Source: Paracoccus methylarcula (GTDB lineage: Bacteria > Pseudomonadota > Alphaproteobacteria > Rhodobacterales > Rhodobacteraceae). From it: 64,000 nucleotides of DNA. Location of the stretch: positions 186,001-250,000 of the forward strand of contig NZ_PXNQ02000006.1 of the NCBI RefSeq assembly GCF_003007735.2. The letters are read 5' to 3'. Shown here in pieces: positions 47,417-57,220 of this stretch. The notes below the pieces were generated by a model. That model saw only the letters and a list, made by a program, of their open reading frames with translations, was not told the origin of the DNA and did no database searches. Positions within the stretch are counted from its first letter, which is position 1. Every line of letters begins with the position of its first letter. The translations under genes were made by a program, and so were the position numbers.

Positions 47417-48771
47417 ACAAGCAATGGATCGACCGCACACCCGAGGCGGCACGCGAATACCTGGCCGGGCGGCGGCTTGACGAGGTCGAATGCATTGTGG
47501 CCGATATCGCCGGCGTGGCTCGGGGCAAGGCGATGCCTGCCTCGAAATTCGCACGTCAGGACAAGTTCTACCTGCCGAATTCGATCTTCCTGCAGACGAT
47601 CACCGGCGAATGGGCGGATAACCCGACGGGCGCCTTTACCGAGCCCGACATGATCCTGATCCCGGATTACAGCACGGCCAGCGCCGCGCCATGGACGGCG
47701 GATTGGACGCTTCAGATCATCCATGACGCCACCGACCAGCAGGGAAACCCGTTTCCCATCGCACCGCGCAATGTGCTGAAACGGGTGGTCAAGCTTTACG
47801 AGGAAAAGGGCTGGAAACCCGTCGTCGCGCCCGAGATGGAATTCTTTCTGGTCGCACGCAACACCGATCCGAATCAGCCAATCATCCCGCCCATGGGCCG
47901 CACCGGCAGGCGGGCGGCGGCCAAGCAGGCCTATTCCATGTCGGCGGTGGACGAATACGGCAAGGTCATCGACGATATCTATGACTTCGCCGAAGCCCAG
48001 GGTTTCGAGATAGACGGCATCCTGCAAGAGGGCGGGGCAGGGCAGGTCGAGATCAACCTCAATCACGGAGATCCCGTCGCCCTCGCAGACGAGATGTTCT
48101 ATTTCAAGCGCCTGATCCGCGAGGCCGCGCTGCGCCATGATTGCTTCGCGACCTTCATGGCCAAGCCGATCGAGGGCGAACCGGGCAGCGCCATGCATAT
48201 CCACCACTCGGTCGTCGACATGCAGACCGGACGGAATATCTTCTCGGATGCTCAGGGACGGGAAACCACCGCTTTCCTGAATTTCATCGCCGGGATGCAG
48301 CGGCATCTGCCGGCGGCGATCGCTCTGCTGGCACCCTATGTGAACAGCTATCGCCGTTATGTTCCGGATTTCGCCGCGCCGATCAACCTGGAATGGGCGC
48401 ATGACAACCGCACGACGGGGTTGCGCGTGCCGATCTCGGGTCCCGAGGCACGGCGGGTCGAGAACCGCCTCGCGGGGATGGATTGCAACCCTTACCTGGG
48501 CATCGCCGCCTCGCTGGCCTGCGGTTACCTGGGGCTGCTGGAGGGGGAGGCCCCTCGCGCCGAATATCTGGGCGACGCCTATATGTCGCAGGACGAACTG
48601 CCCTATAATCTGGGCGATGCGCTGGACATCATGGCCGGGAACGCCGCCATGCGCAGCGTTCTGGGCGAAGAGTTCGCAGCCGTTTACGAATCTGTGAAGA
48701 GGAACGAATACAAGGAGTTCCTGCAGGTCATCAGCCCGTGGGAACGGGAACATCTGCTATTGAACGTGTGA
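47413..48771 (+). CDS. Glutamine synthetase family protein (gamma-glutamylamine ligase-like)
   Basis: A 452-residue enzyme: N-terminal VECIVADIAGVARGKAMPAS, catalytic-domain blocks VVAPEMEFFLVAR, EGGAGQVEINLNHGDP, GSAMHIHHSVVD and NRLAGMDCNPYLGIAASLACG. The type is PuuA-like rather than the nitrogen-assimilating GlnA. It would join glutamate to an amine such as putrescine or ethanolamine. Confidence 0.9.
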   Translation: MNKQWIDRTPEAAREYLAGRRLDEVECIVADIAGVARGKAMPASKFARQDKFYLPNSIFLQTITGEWADNPTGAFTEPDMILIPDYSTASAAPWTADWTLQIIHDATDQQGNPFPIAPRNVLKRVVKLYEEKGWKPVVAPEMEFFLVARNTDPNQPIIPPMGRTGRRAAAKQAYSMSAVDEYGKVIDDIYDFAEAQGFEIDGILQEGGAGQVEINLNHGDPVALADEMFYFKRLIREAALRHDCFATFMAKPIEGEPGSAMHIHHSVVDMQTGRNIFSDAQGRETTAFLNFIAGMQRHLPAAIALLAPYVNSYRRYVPDFAAPINLEWAHDNRTTGLRVPISGPEARRVENRLAGMDCNPYLGIAASLACGYLGLLEGEAPRAEYLGDAYMSQDELPYNLGDALDIMAGNAAMRSVLGEEFAAVYESVKRNEYKEFLQVISPWEREHLLLNV

Positions 48772-48812
48772 GGGCTGGATAGGCCACGACCATTCTGGCT
48801 GCCGGAGACTTC

Positions 48813-50123
48813 ATGAACCTGCTTTATGTCAACGATCGGCGGGGCGAATATCCCGCCAGCCTCTATGCCGAGACCCGCAACACGCTTGATCCTTTCCCGA
48901 TGCTGAAGGGCGAGGCACGGGCCGATGTCGCGGTCGTCGGAGGCGGCTATACCGGCCTGTCGGCGGCGCTTCACCTGGCCCGGCGCGGGTTTCAGGTCGT
49001 GCTGGTCGAGGCGCATCGCGTGGGTTTCGGTGCCTCGGGCCGCAATGGCGGTCAATTGGGATCGGGCCAGCGGCAAGAGGTTGACTGGCTCGAGGAGCAA
49101 TTGGGCCGGGATGCTGCGCGCCGCCTGTGGCAACTGGCCGAAGAGGCAAAGGCGCTGGTCAGCTCGTTGGCCGGTGAGGCGGGGGTTCTGGTTCGCAACG
49201 GTGTGGCCCATGCCTGCCGCAACAAGGCAGAGGTCGATCACGCCAAGCATATCGCCGATCATCTGGCGCAGCATTACGACTACCCGGATGTTGAAGTTCT
49301 GGATCACCGGGGGCTGGCCGATCTCATCGGCAGCGAGGCTTATATCGGGGGGGATGTGGATTGGGGGGCAGGACATCTTCATCCCCTGAACCTCGCGATT
49401 GGCATCGCCAGCCTGGCGAAGACGGCCGGCGCGCGCATCTTCGAGAACAGCCATGTCCACCGCATCACCCATGCCGGAAAGGCGGGGGAGAAAAGCACCG
49501 TTCATTGCGATACCGGCAAGGTGATCTGCGATCACGTGATCCTTGCCGGGAACGGTTATCTGGGCGATATCGCTCCGCAGATCGCAGCCCGTGTCATGCC
49601 GATCAACAATTACATCGTCGCGACCGAGCCTCTGGATGATAGCTTTCCCGAAATCCTGCCGCGAAACCCTGCGGTCGCCGATACCAAGTTCGTGGTGAAT
49701 TACTGGCGCCTGGATGATGAGCGGCGCTTGATATTCGGCGGGGGCGAGACCGTCAGCTATCGTTTCCCCAATGACATCGCCCAAGTGGTGCAGCCGCATC
49801 TGTTGTCGGTCTATCCGCAGCTTCGGAACATCCGCCTGACCCATGCCTGGGGAGGGACATTGGCGATCACCATGAACCGGATGCCCTGTTTCGCCCGCCC
49901 CGCGCCCAACTGCCTGTCTGCCAGCGGGTTCTCGGGGCATGGCGTCGCATTGGCGACATTGTCGGGACGGCTGATGGCCGAGGCGGTGGCGGGGCAAGCC
50001 GAAGGTTTCGATGCGATGGCAGCGGTTCCGACACGCCCGTTTCCCGGCGGCGCGATGCTCAGGACCCCGCTTCTGGTCGCGGGAATGGCATGGTATGGGC
50101 TGCGCGACAGGATGGGCTTCTGA
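48813..50123 (+). CDS. FAD-dependent amine oxidoreductase (PuuB/DadA-like)
   Basis: A 436-residue protein with FAD motif VAVVGGGYTGLSAALHLARRG, FGASGRNGGQLGSGQR and C-terminal SGFSGHGVALATLSGRLMAEAV. GGAG precedes the ATG. It probably oxidises a gamma-glutamylated amine made by the preceding enzyme. Confidence 0.88.
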   Translation: MNLLYVNDRRGEYPASLYAETRNTLDPFPMLKGEARADVAVVGGGYTGLSAALHLARRGFQVVLVEAHRVGFGASGRNGGQLGSGQRQEVDWLEEQLGRDAARRLWQLAEEAKALVSSLAGEAGVLVRNGVAHACRNKAEVDHAKHIADHLAQHYDYPDVEVLDHRGLADLIGSEAYIGGDVDWGAGHLHPLNLAIGIASLAKTAGARIFENSHVHRITHAGKAGEKSTVHCDTGKVICDHVILAGNGYLGDIAPQIAARVMPINNYIVATEPLDDSFPEILPRNPAVADTKFVVNYWRLDDERRLIFGGGETVSYRFPNDIAQVVQPHLLSVYPQLRNIRLTHAWGGTLAITMNRMPCFARPAPNCLSASGFSGHGVALATLSGRLMAEAVAGQAEGFDAMAAVPTRPFPGGAMLRTPLLVAGMAWYGLRDRMGF

Positions 50124-50127
50124 CGTC

Positions 50128-50589
50128 TCAGTCCTCGCTTATCCCCAGATCCTGCAGGACCTTCTGCCGCGCCAGCGCCGAGTCGCGATCCGGCACCCCC
50201 AGAAGCCCGGCCACCAGGCGGATCAGGGTTTCCTCATCCGCGGCCCGCTTGCTGTCGGCATAGGCCGTCTCCCACATCGAGCCGATCACATCCACCCGAT
50301 CCTCCAGGGCGATCCGCTCCTTGACCTCGCGCGTGAAGCGCACGGTATCCGGGGCCTCGGCCTCGATCATCTCCGCCGCCGCCCGGCGTTCGGCAGCCTC
50401 TTCCAGCGTCAGCCCGCGCCTGCGGGCCAGGATCCGGTCGATCCGCTGCCGCTCGGCCTGATCGTAGATATCATCGGCCCGGGCGACTCGCACCAGGAGC
50501 GCGGCAATCGCCACCTCGGCATCCGGCGAAGCCAGGGGTCGCGGATGCGGGTCGTCGTTGAAAAGGCGAGTCAGGAGGTTGCGAAACAT
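50128..50589 (-). CDS. TerB-family protein
   Basis: A 153-residue helical protein: EVAIAALLVRVARADDIYDQAER and ADEETLIRLVAGLLGVPDRDS are the TerB-like metal-site helices (repeated D/E positions). The family is linked to tellurite tolerance and membrane stress, but single TerB proteins are widespread with unknown roles. It is the last of a minus-strand set with the DUF1330 and PhzF genes. Confidence 0.75.
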   Translation of the reverse strand: MFRNLLTRLFNDDPHPRPLASPDAEVAIAALLVRVARADDIYDQAERQRIDRILARRRGLTLEEAAERRAAAEMIEAEAPDTVRFTREVKERIALEDRVDVIGSMWETAYADSKRAADEETLIRLVAGLLGVPDRDSALARQKVLQDLGISED

Positions 50590-50627
50590 ACGTCAATCAT
50601 ACGGTTTTTCTTCGTAACCACAAGTCT

Positions 50628-50927
50628 CTAGCTGTCGCCTGCCCAGCCCTCGACGATCACCAGATCGGCATCGCTGACGGGATCCCGGAATGCCTTGGCC
50701 CGCTGATACTCGACGCTATGATAACAATCCCGCGCCGCCTGAAGCGAAGGAAACTCGATCACCACGCTGCGCGGCCGCATCTCGCCCTCGACGATTTCCT
50801 GCGGCCCCCCGCGAACCAGGAACCGTCCGCCGAATTTCCGGAAGGCTTCGGCATTGGCCCGGCGATATGCTTCGTAGGCTTCGGGGTCGGCGATGCTGAC
50901 ATGGGCGATCCAATAGGCTTTCGTCAT
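50628..50927 (-). CDS. DUF1330 protein
   Basis: A 99-residue dimeric alpha/beta-barrel type protein: AYWIAHVSIADPEAYEAYRR, RFLVRGGPQEIVEGE and VVIEFPSLQAARDCYHSVEY. Function is unknown. Its start overlaps the PhzF stop (ATGA). Confidence 0.88.
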   Translation of the reverse strand: MTKAYWIAHVSIADPEAYEAYRRANAEAFRKFGGRFLVRGGPQEIVEGEMRPRSVVIEFPSLQAARDCYHSVEYQRAKAFRDPVSDADLVIVEGWAGDS

Positions 50928-51793
50928 GTCTCCTCCGGTACCCGGATGCGTCCCTCGGCGATCGGGACGGCTTTTCCGCTGATCCTGATTTCGTCCAGCT
51001 TGCCGCCCCGCAGGATGGCGGTCAGGCCGATCCGCGAGGGCCGCCCCATCTCGATGCCCTGTTGCAGGAGGATATGCGTTTCATCCTCGGTCAGGGCGCC
51101 ACTTTCCAGCAGTTGCGCCGCCAGTATGGCCGAGGCAGACCCGGTCGCCGGATCCTCGGGAATACCGGCCGTCGGCGAGAACATCCGGGCGCGAAAACCG
51201 GAATCCCCGGCTGTATAGAGATAGGCGCTGTCAACCTGCGCTTCGGCCATCAGCCGGGACCACGAAGGTTCTATCGGACGGGCGGCAGCCAGGTCGTCCA
51301 GACCGGCAACCGGCACGAAGAGAAAGGCCGGACCGCCTTGCCAGATGCCCGGCCGATGACCCGCGAACCCGATTGCGGTTGCGGGCAGGTCCAGTGCCCG
51401 GGCAATCAGTTCGGCATCCGTCTTGCCCGGATGCGCGACGGGCAGCTTCGGGGCAATGAATTCCGCCTGCCCTTCACGGATCTCGACCGGGACCAGTCCC
51501 GCTTCCTCTTCCAGCAGTATCCGCCCGTCCTGTCCGCCGGCCAGATGCAATGCGCAGCCGATGGTCGGATGACCTGCAAAGGGGATCTCGGCGGTCGGAA
51601 AGAAGATCCGAACCCGAGCCGTATTCGCCGGATCGCGCGGAGCCATCACAAAGATCGTCTCGGACAGGTTGAATTCGCGCGCGATGACCTGCATCTGCGC
51701 GGTGCTCAGCCCATCTGCTCCCATGACCACGGCCAGCGGGTTGCCCGCGAATGGCCGGTCGGTGAACACGTCGTAAACATGATATTCAAGCAC
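50924..51793 (-). CDS. PhzF-family isomerase
   Basis: A 289-residue protein with a GTG start at 51793 (VLEYHVYDVFTDRPFAGNPL) and AAGGGGG upstream. Family motifs: the N-terminal FAGNPLAVV, the active-site Glu in SETIFVM, FFPTAEIPFAGHPTIG, and MFSPTAGIPEDPATGSAS. The family catalyses isomerisation or epimerisation; substrate unknown. Confidence 0.88.
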   Translation of the reverse strand: MLEYHVYDVFTDRPFAGNPLAVVMGADGLSTAQMQVIAREFNLSETIFVMAPRDPANTARVRIFFPTAEIPFAGHPTIGCALHLAGGQDGRILLEEEAGLVPVEIREGQAEFIAPKLPVAHPGKTDAELIARALDLPATAIGFAGHRPGIWQGGPAFLFVPVAGLDDLAAARPIEPSWSRLMAEAQVDSAYLYTAGDSGFRARMFSPTAGIPEDPATGSASAILAAQLLESGALTEDETHILLQQGIEMGRPSRIGLTAILRGGKLDEIRISGKAVPIAEGRIRVPEET

Positions 51794-51878
51794 CGGCGCC
51801 CCCTTCTTCTTTGTTCCAATACCTCCGGGGGAGTCGCGCGGCACGCGCGGCGGGGCGGGCAGCCCCCTTTGACCCGGT

Positions 51879-52784
51879 TCAGTATTTCTGGGGCACATAC
51901 AGTTCGCGTGGCAAGACCTCGCGTTCGTAATCGGGGTTGAAGACCCGGTTCGGCAATGAGACCTCCTCATGCGGCACCTCACCATAGGGGATCAGTCCCA
52001 GCAGGTGGTTCATGCAGTTCAGCCGGGCGCGCTTCTTGTCGTTTCCGGGAACGATATACCAGGGCGCCTCGGGAATATTGGTGCGCTCGAACATGTCTTC
52101 CTTGGCCTTGGTATAGGCTTCCCAACGGACCCGTGACTGCAGATCCATGGGTGAGAGCTTCCATTGCTTCAGCGGATCGTGGATGCGGATCAGGAATCGC
52201 ATCTGCTGTTCCTCGTCGGTGATCGAGAACCAGTATTTCACCAGCCGTATCCCTGACCTGACCAGCATCCGCTCGAACTCGGGAACGTCCTGAAAGAATT
52301 GTTCGACCTGGTCCTCGTCGGCAAAACCCATTACCCGCTCGACCCCGGCGCGGTTGTACCAGCTGCGGTCGAACAGCACGATCTCGCCGCCTGCGGGCAG
52401 ATGCGGCACGTAGCGCTGGAAATACCATTGCGTCTTCTCGCGGTCCGAAGGGGCGGGCAGGGCAACGACGCGGGCGACGCGCGGGTTCAGGCGCTGCGTG
52501 ATCCGCTTGATCGCGCCGCCCTTGCCTGCCGAATCGCGGCCCTCGAAGATCACGACCACCTTTTCCTTGTGATAGCTGACCCAGTCCTGCAGCTTGATCA
52601 GCTCCGATTGCAGGCGCAGAAGTTCGTGGAAATATCCCTTCCGGGGCATCTGGTCGGGATGATGGCTGCGATAGATGCGCTTGATCTCGGCCGAAAGGAT
52701 GGCGTCTTCCATCTCGATTTCGATATCTTCGTCGATCGTGTCCTGAAGCTCGGCTTCCAGCCAGTCCTTGGGTTGTTCGCTCAT
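51879..52784 (-). CDS. ppk2: Polyphosphate kinase 2 (PPK2 class I)
   Basis: A 301-residue one-domain PPK2: Walker A VIFEGRDSAGKGGAIKRIT, Walker B/lid FDRSWYNRAGVERVMGF, and DDLQSR-like MDLQSRVRWEAYTKAKEDMF (in part). It uses polyphosphate to phosphorylate nucleoside mono- or diphosphates, often GDP or ADP. It is monocistronic. Confidence 0.93.
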   Translation of the reverse strand: MSEQPKDWLEAELQDTIDEDIEIEMEDAILSAEIKRIYRSHHPDQMPRKGYFHELLRLQSELIKLQDWVSYHKEKVVVIFEGRDSAGKGGAIKRITQRLNPRVARVVALPAPSDREKTQWYFQRYVPHLPAGGEIVLFDRSWYNRAGVERVMGFADEDQVEQFFQDVPEFERMLVRSGIRLVKYWFSITDEEQQMRFLIRIHDPLKQWKLSPMDLQSRVRWEAYTKAKEDMFERTNIPEAPWYIVPGNDKKRARLNCMNHLLGLIPYGEVPHEEVSLPNRVFNPDYEREVLPRELYVPQKY

Positions 52785-52869
52785 GATCCTCTCCGGCGTT
52801 TCGTCCCCCTTTAAGGCGGAATTGTAACGGTATTAAGGCCGTGGCCCGGTCACCGGAAGATCGCCCGCC

Positions 52870-53340
52870 TCACCGGCCGAAGCCGGCGGCGCAGCCCCTG
52901 GTGACAGCAAGGACGAACTCGCCGCCGCGCCCGTCATCGACTGTTCCGCACCATTCCCCGCCGATGGTGTACAGGCTTCGGGTGCCCTTGGCTGGGCGGT
53001 AGGCGATACGGCGGCCATTCACGTCGAACAGGTTCAACACGCCCCCGGCATTGGTTGCGTAATAGCCCAGAACGCTGCCATCCGCCGTGATGATCAGCCG
53101 CTTCTCATTGGCCGGGTTCGACGGGCGGTTTTCCCATGTGGACGAGGAATTCGCCGTGTTTCCGGCCGAGTTCCATGACGCGTTGGGCGAATTCGAGGGC
53201 CTGGCCGGATTGTTCGCGGGATGGCCGGGGCCAAGATCGAAGGGGAGTTGCGTGCGATCCAGGATGATCAGCGGGGTATCCGCGATGGCGGGCATGGCGC
53301 TCAGGACAAGCGCGGTGAACAGTGCGGTCAGGCGGGGCAT
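52870..53340 (-). CDS. Small exported protein of unknown function
   Basis: A 156-residue protein with a signal peptide (MPRLTALFTALVLSAMPAIA, cleavage before DTPL). The mature part has a Pro/Asn/Ser-rich stretch at about 37-70 (NPARPSNSPNASWNSAGN), then a beta-rich domain (YYATNAGGVLNLFDVNGRR, IGGEWCGTVDD) with two Cys that may pair. I recognise no family. It lies 65 bases downstream of cobC on the same strand. Confidence 0.65.
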   Translation of the reverse strand: MPRLTALFTALVLSAMPAIADTPLIILDRTQLPFDLGPGHPANNPARPSNSPNASWNSAGNTANSSSTWENRPSNPANEKRLIITADGSVLGYYATNAGGVLNLFDVNGRRIAYRPAKGTRSLYTIGGEWCGTVDDGRGGEFVLAVTRGCAAGFGR

Positions 53341-53405
53341 CGATCCTCCGTGGCGAATATCCCGAATCTGCCCGAGACCATCCCTGAATGCCAGAGTCCA
53401 GGAGG

Positions 53406-54370
53406 TCACGCATTTCGGAGCGCGGCAATCAGCCTGTCCCATTCCCGCATGTTTCCGGGGATGCCGAGCCGGAGCCAGCGATCGGAATAGGGAAAGCGCC
53501 GGGTCCAGATATGGGCGCGGGCGAGCCGGTCCTGCGCCGCAATCGCGTCTCCGGCGTCATAGAGACGGAACAGGTGGGTCCCCCCTGCGGGAGTCCAGCC
53601 CGCGGATATGGCGATACGGTCAAGGCGAAGGCTTGCCTCCGAATGATAGCCCACCGCGCCATCCGCCCAGCCATGATCGGCCATGGCGCTGCGCCGATCT
53701 CCAATGCCGGACCGCTGACGGACCAGGGCCCCGCAGCCTCGGCGATGCGTTCGAGCAGGGCGGGGGCGGCGATGACGAAACCAAGCCGCAGCCCCGCCAA
53801 TCCCCAGAACTTTCCGAAACTTCGCAGGATCACGGCGTTTTCCGGCAGCAAGGGAGCAAGCGACAGATCCGGACGCGGATCGGCAAAGCTTTCATCGACG
53901 ATCAGATGGCCGGTCTGCGCCGCCAGCCCGGCCAGCGCCGAGGCCTGCCATTCGCGGCCATCGGGATTGTTCGGATTGACCACGACGGCAAGATCGGCCC
54001 CGGCCATATCCTCGATCCGCGCGCATTCGGTGACCGTCCAGCCCGCAGAGCGCAGGCTGGCGGCATGTTCGTTGTAGCTGGGCGCAAGAACGGCGGCGCG
54101 TCCGCGCGGCAGCAGCCGCGGGACCAGCTGGATCGCTGCGGATGCGCCCGCTACCGGCAGGACCGACGAGGGTGCGCAGCGAAACCAATCGGCGGCCACC
54201 TCCGTCAGGCGGCGCATAGCGGCGGCGGTCGGCAGGGACCGCCAGGCGTCGTCCCCCAATGTCGCAACCGGCCATGGACGGCGGTTGATTCCGGTCGACA
54301 GGTCGATCCAGTCGCCTGCCCCATAGCGCGCTGCCGCCATGTCGATATCGCCACCGTGATCGCGCTGCAT
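53406..54370 (-). pseudogene. cobC: Threonine-phosphate decarboxylase (CobC/CobD), frameshifted
   Basis: A PLP aminotransferase-fold enzyme of the cobalamin lower-loop branch: HGGDIDMAAARYG, IDLSTGINRRPWP, VVVNPNNPDGR, LIVDESFADP and the PLP Lys in ILRSFGKFWGLAGLRLGF. The frame breaks at about 53686-53688: as written it reads IGAAPWPIMAG, while adding one G (GCGGCC for GCGCC) gives IGAAAMADHGWADGAVG and runs to 53406 (321 residues). It is the only B12 synthesis gene in the window. Confidence 0.88.
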
Positions 54371-54576
54371 CTCCTGCCTCTTCTGCGGATTTTTCCCGGG
54401 AACCGGATGGGTGAACCGCTCATTAGTTACAAGGTGACAGATATTTTCGCTTTACAGCAGAGGCAATCCGAACCACGATATATAGTAAGAACTTCCCGGC
54501 GATCCCGCCCGGTATTGAGGTCGCCACAAGGGTTAGCGGTCAAGGAATCGCTCTGGCAATCAGGCAGGAGGCAGAT

Positions 54577-55080
54577 ATGGCACAGACCGGAGAGTTTATC
54601 CCGAGCGACGATATCCATCCCATCGACATCGTCGAAACGGTCGCCACGCATCACGAATGGGATTTCGACCGGTTGGCCGACGACCAGATCGCGATGATCG
54701 TCGAGGGGCAATGGCGCAGCTATTCGCTGACGCTGGCATGGTCCCCCGGTGAAGAGATGCTGCGGCTTATCTGCACATTCGACATGGACCCGCCCGCCGA
54801 GCGCTTGCCGGTGCTTTTCGAGGGGTTGAATCTTGCCAACGACCAGGTCTGGGAAGGTGCTTTCACCTTCTGGCCGCAACAGCGGCTGATAGTCTGGCGT
54901 TACGGGCTGGTGCTTGCCGGTGACAATCTGGCCACGCCCGAGCAGGTCGACGAGATGATCGGCAATGCGTTAAGCGCCTGCGAACGCTTTTATCCGGCTT
55001 TCCAGATGATTGGTTGGGCCGATTCCTCCGCGACCGAAGCGCTGGACATCGCCATAGGCGAGGCCTACGGACGGGCATGA
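54577..55080 (+). CDS. YbjN-domain protein
   Basis: A 167-residue protein starting MAQTGEFIPSDDIHPIDIVE, with the YbjN/type III chaperone-like fold (RLPVLFEGLNLANDQVWEGAF and WRYGLVLAG). AGGAGGC stands eight bases before the ATG. The function is unknown; proteins of this type often precede proC in Rhodobacteraceae. It is the first gene of a five-gene plus-strand operon. Confidence 0.85.
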   Translation: MAQTGEFIPSDDIHPIDIVETVATHHEWDFDRLADDQIAMIVEGQWRSYSLTLAWSPGEEMLRLICTFDMDPPAERLPVLFEGLNLANDQVWEGAFTFWPQQRLIVWRYGLVLAGDNLATPEQVDEMIGNALSACERFYPAFQMIGWADSSATEALDIAIGEAYGRA

Positions 55081-55117
55081 GGGGACATCCGGTCCCCGCA
55101 TGACAGGAGGGGAGCGG

Positions 55118-55933
55118 ATGAGCGATTTCGATGATATCAACGCGCGTGGCCTGGTGCTGGTCGGCTGTGGCCGGATGGGTGGCGCGATGCTGCGGGGCTG
55201 GCTGGCACGGGGGCTGCAGCCCGGTGCGGTCACGGTGATCGATCCGAAACTGGCGCCCGAATGGCAGGACATCGGGCTGCGCGTTAATGCGCGGCTGCCC
55301 GATGATCCGGCAGTGCTGGTGGTGGCGGTCAAGCCGCAGATGATGGCGGATGCCCTGGGCGAGTTGCCGGTGCTGAAGGATACGCTGGTCGTCTCGGTCG
55401 CGGCGGGAACGACAATCGCCACCTTCGAGGCGGCTTTTCCCGGCGCTGCCATCGTTCGGGTGATGCCGAATACACCTGCGGCCATCGGCAAGGGAATTTC
55501 CGCGATCATCGGCAACGCGACGGCAACGGCGGCGCATCTCGATCTGGCCGAGGCGCTGATGGCTGCGGTAGGGCGCGTGGTGCGCCTGGACAGCGAGGAT
55601 CAGATGGACGCGGTTACCGGCCTGTCCGGCAGCGGCCCGGCCTATGTGTTTCACATGATCGAGGCGATGGCCAAGGCAGGCGAAGCGCAGGGACTGGCCC
55701 CGGCGCTGGCGCTGGAACTTGCGCGGATGACCGTCGCCGGAGCAGGGGCACTGGCCATCGATGCCGACGAGGATCCGGCGGTGCTGCGCGAGAATGTGAC
55801 TTCTCCCGGAGGCACTACCGCTGCGGGGCTGAAGGTATTGATGGACGCCGAGACGGGCCTGCCGCCGCTGATGGCGCGGACCGTTGCGGCGGCAACCGAA
55901 CGGGGGCGCGAATTGGGGAAAGGCGCGAAATGA
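55118..55933 (+). CDS. proC: Pyrroline-5-carboxylate reductase
   Basis: A 271-residue enzyme of proline synthesis: [66 protein letters not shown] and [17 protein letters not shown]. The start at 55118 is chosen because AGGAGGGGAG lies just upstream; an in-frame ATG at 55100 is less likely. It overlaps csaA by four bases. Confidence 0.95.
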   Translation: MSDFDDINARGLVLVGCGRMGGAMLRGWLARGLQPGAVTVIDPKLAPEWQDIGLRVNARLPDDPAVLVVAVKPQMMADALGELPVLKDTLVVSVAAGTTIATFEAAFPGAAIVRVMPNTPAAIGKGISAIIGNATATAAHLDLAEALMAAVGRVVRLDSEDQMDAVTGLSGSGPAYVFHMIEAMAKAGEAQGLAPALALELARMTVAGAGALAIDADEDPAVLRENVTSPGGTTAAGLKVLMDAETGLPPLMARTVAAATERGRELGKGAK

Positions 55934-56262
55934 CGATCAGCTTTGACGATTTCCTGAAGGTAGATATCCGCGTTGCGACGATCACCCGCGCCGAGCCGTT
56001 CCCCGAGGCGCGCAAGCCCGCCATCAAGCTGTGGCTGGATCTTGGAGAATTGGGCGAACGCAAATCCTCGGCCCAGATTACCCGGCATTACGAGCCCGAA
56101 GCGCTGATCGGCAAGCAGGTGCTCTGCGTGGTGAATTTCCCGCCACGCCAGATCGGGCCGGTCATGTCCGAGGTGCTGGTGCTGGGCGTGCCTGACAGCG
56201 AGCGCGAGGTGGTATTGATCCGGCCCGATCTCGAGGTGCCGAACGGGGGGAGGCTCTATTGA
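55930..56262 (+). CDS. csaA: CsaA-like tRNA-binding domain protein
   Basis: A 110-residue OB-fold protein: [24 protein letters not shown] (in part), [23 protein letters not shown] and [19 protein letters not shown]. CsaA proteins bind tRNA and have been described as export chaperones. It overlaps proC and the next gene (TGATG). Confidence 0.9.
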   Translation: MTISFDDFLKVDIRVATITRAEPFPEARKPAIKLWLDLGELGERKSSAQITRHYEPEALIGKQVLCVVNFPPRQIGPVMSEVLVLGVPDSEREVVLIRPDLEVPNGGRLY

Positions 56263-57209
56263 TGAAGCTCTTGGTGACACGGCCGATGACCGAAACCGCG
56301 ACACGGGCGCTGGAGGCGCGGTTCGAGACTGTCTTTCGCGATAATACCCCTCTGACCGAGGTAGAGGCGGGGGAGGCGCTGTGCGATTACGACGCGATCA
56401 TTCCGACCTTGGGGGACGCTTTTACGGCCAAGGCCTTTGAAGGCGATCTCCGCTGCCGGATTCTCGCCAATTTCGGGGCAGGATACAATCATATCGACGT
56501 GGCGGCGGCGAAAGCGGCCGGGGTGACCGTTACCAATACGCCCGATGTCGTGACCGATGCCACTGCCGATATCGCCATGACGCTGATCCTGATGACCATG
56601 CGCCGCGCGAACGAGGGTGAAAGGCTGCTCAGGGCCGGGCAATGGACCGGCTGGAATCCGACCCAGCTTCTGGGCGGGAATGTCTCCGGGCGGACCGTGG
56701 GCATCATCGGCATGGGCCGGATCGGTAAGGCCATCGCGCAGCGCTGCCATCTGGGTTTCGGCATGCGGGTCGTGTTTCACAACCGCTCGACCGTCTCGGC
56801 GCTGGATATTCCGGCGCGGCAGATGCCGGGTTTGCACGAGATGCTGCAGGCTTGCGATGTTGCCGTGGTGGCTGTGCCGGGTGGGGCGGGGACGCGCCAC
56901 ATGATCGGCAAGGCGGAACTGGAGGCCTTGGGCCGCAAATCCTACCTGGTCAATATCGCCCGCGGCGACGTGGTCGAGGAGGCGGCGCTGGTTTCCGCCC
57001 TGAATACGGGCGTGATCGCCGGGGCCGGGCTGGATGTCTACGAACGCGAACCAGAGGTGCCACAGTCGCTGATCGACGCTCCGAACGCCACGCTGTTGCC
57101 GCATCTGGGGACGGCCACGGACGAGGTGCGTACTGATATGGCGATGCGTGCGCTTGCGAACCTGGTCGCCTTTGTCGAGGGGCAGCGCCCGGGCGATCTG
57201 GTTAGCTGA
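56262..57209 (+). CDS. D-2-hydroxyacid dehydrogenase (glyoxylate/hydroxypyruvate reductase type)
   Basis: A 315-residue protein: ILANFGAGYNHIDVAAAKAAG, TNTPDVVTDATADIAMTLIL, dinucleotide motif VGIIGMGRIGKAIAQR, NIARGDVVEEAALVSAL with catalytic Arg, GAGLDVYEREPEVP with Glu and LLPHLGTATDEVR with His. It reduces glyoxylate or hydroxypyruvate with NAD(P)H. The ATG overlaps the csaA stop. Confidence 0.9.
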   Translation: MKLLVTRPMTETATRALEARFETVFRDNTPLTEVEAGEALCDYDAIIPTLGDAFTAKAFEGDLRCRILANFGAGYNHIDVAAAKAAGVTVTNTPDVVTDATADIAMTLILMTMRRANEGERLLRAGQWTGWNPTQLLGGNVSGRTVGIIGMGRIGKAIAQRCHLGFGMRVVFHNRSTVSALDIPARQMPGLHEMLQACDVAVVAVPGGAGTRHMIGKAELEALGRKSYLVNIARGDVVEEAALVSALNTGVIAGAGLDVYEREPEVPQSLIDAPNATLLPHLGTATDEVRTDMAMRALANLVAFVEGQRPGDLVS

Positions 57210-57220
57210 AGGAGCCGCCG

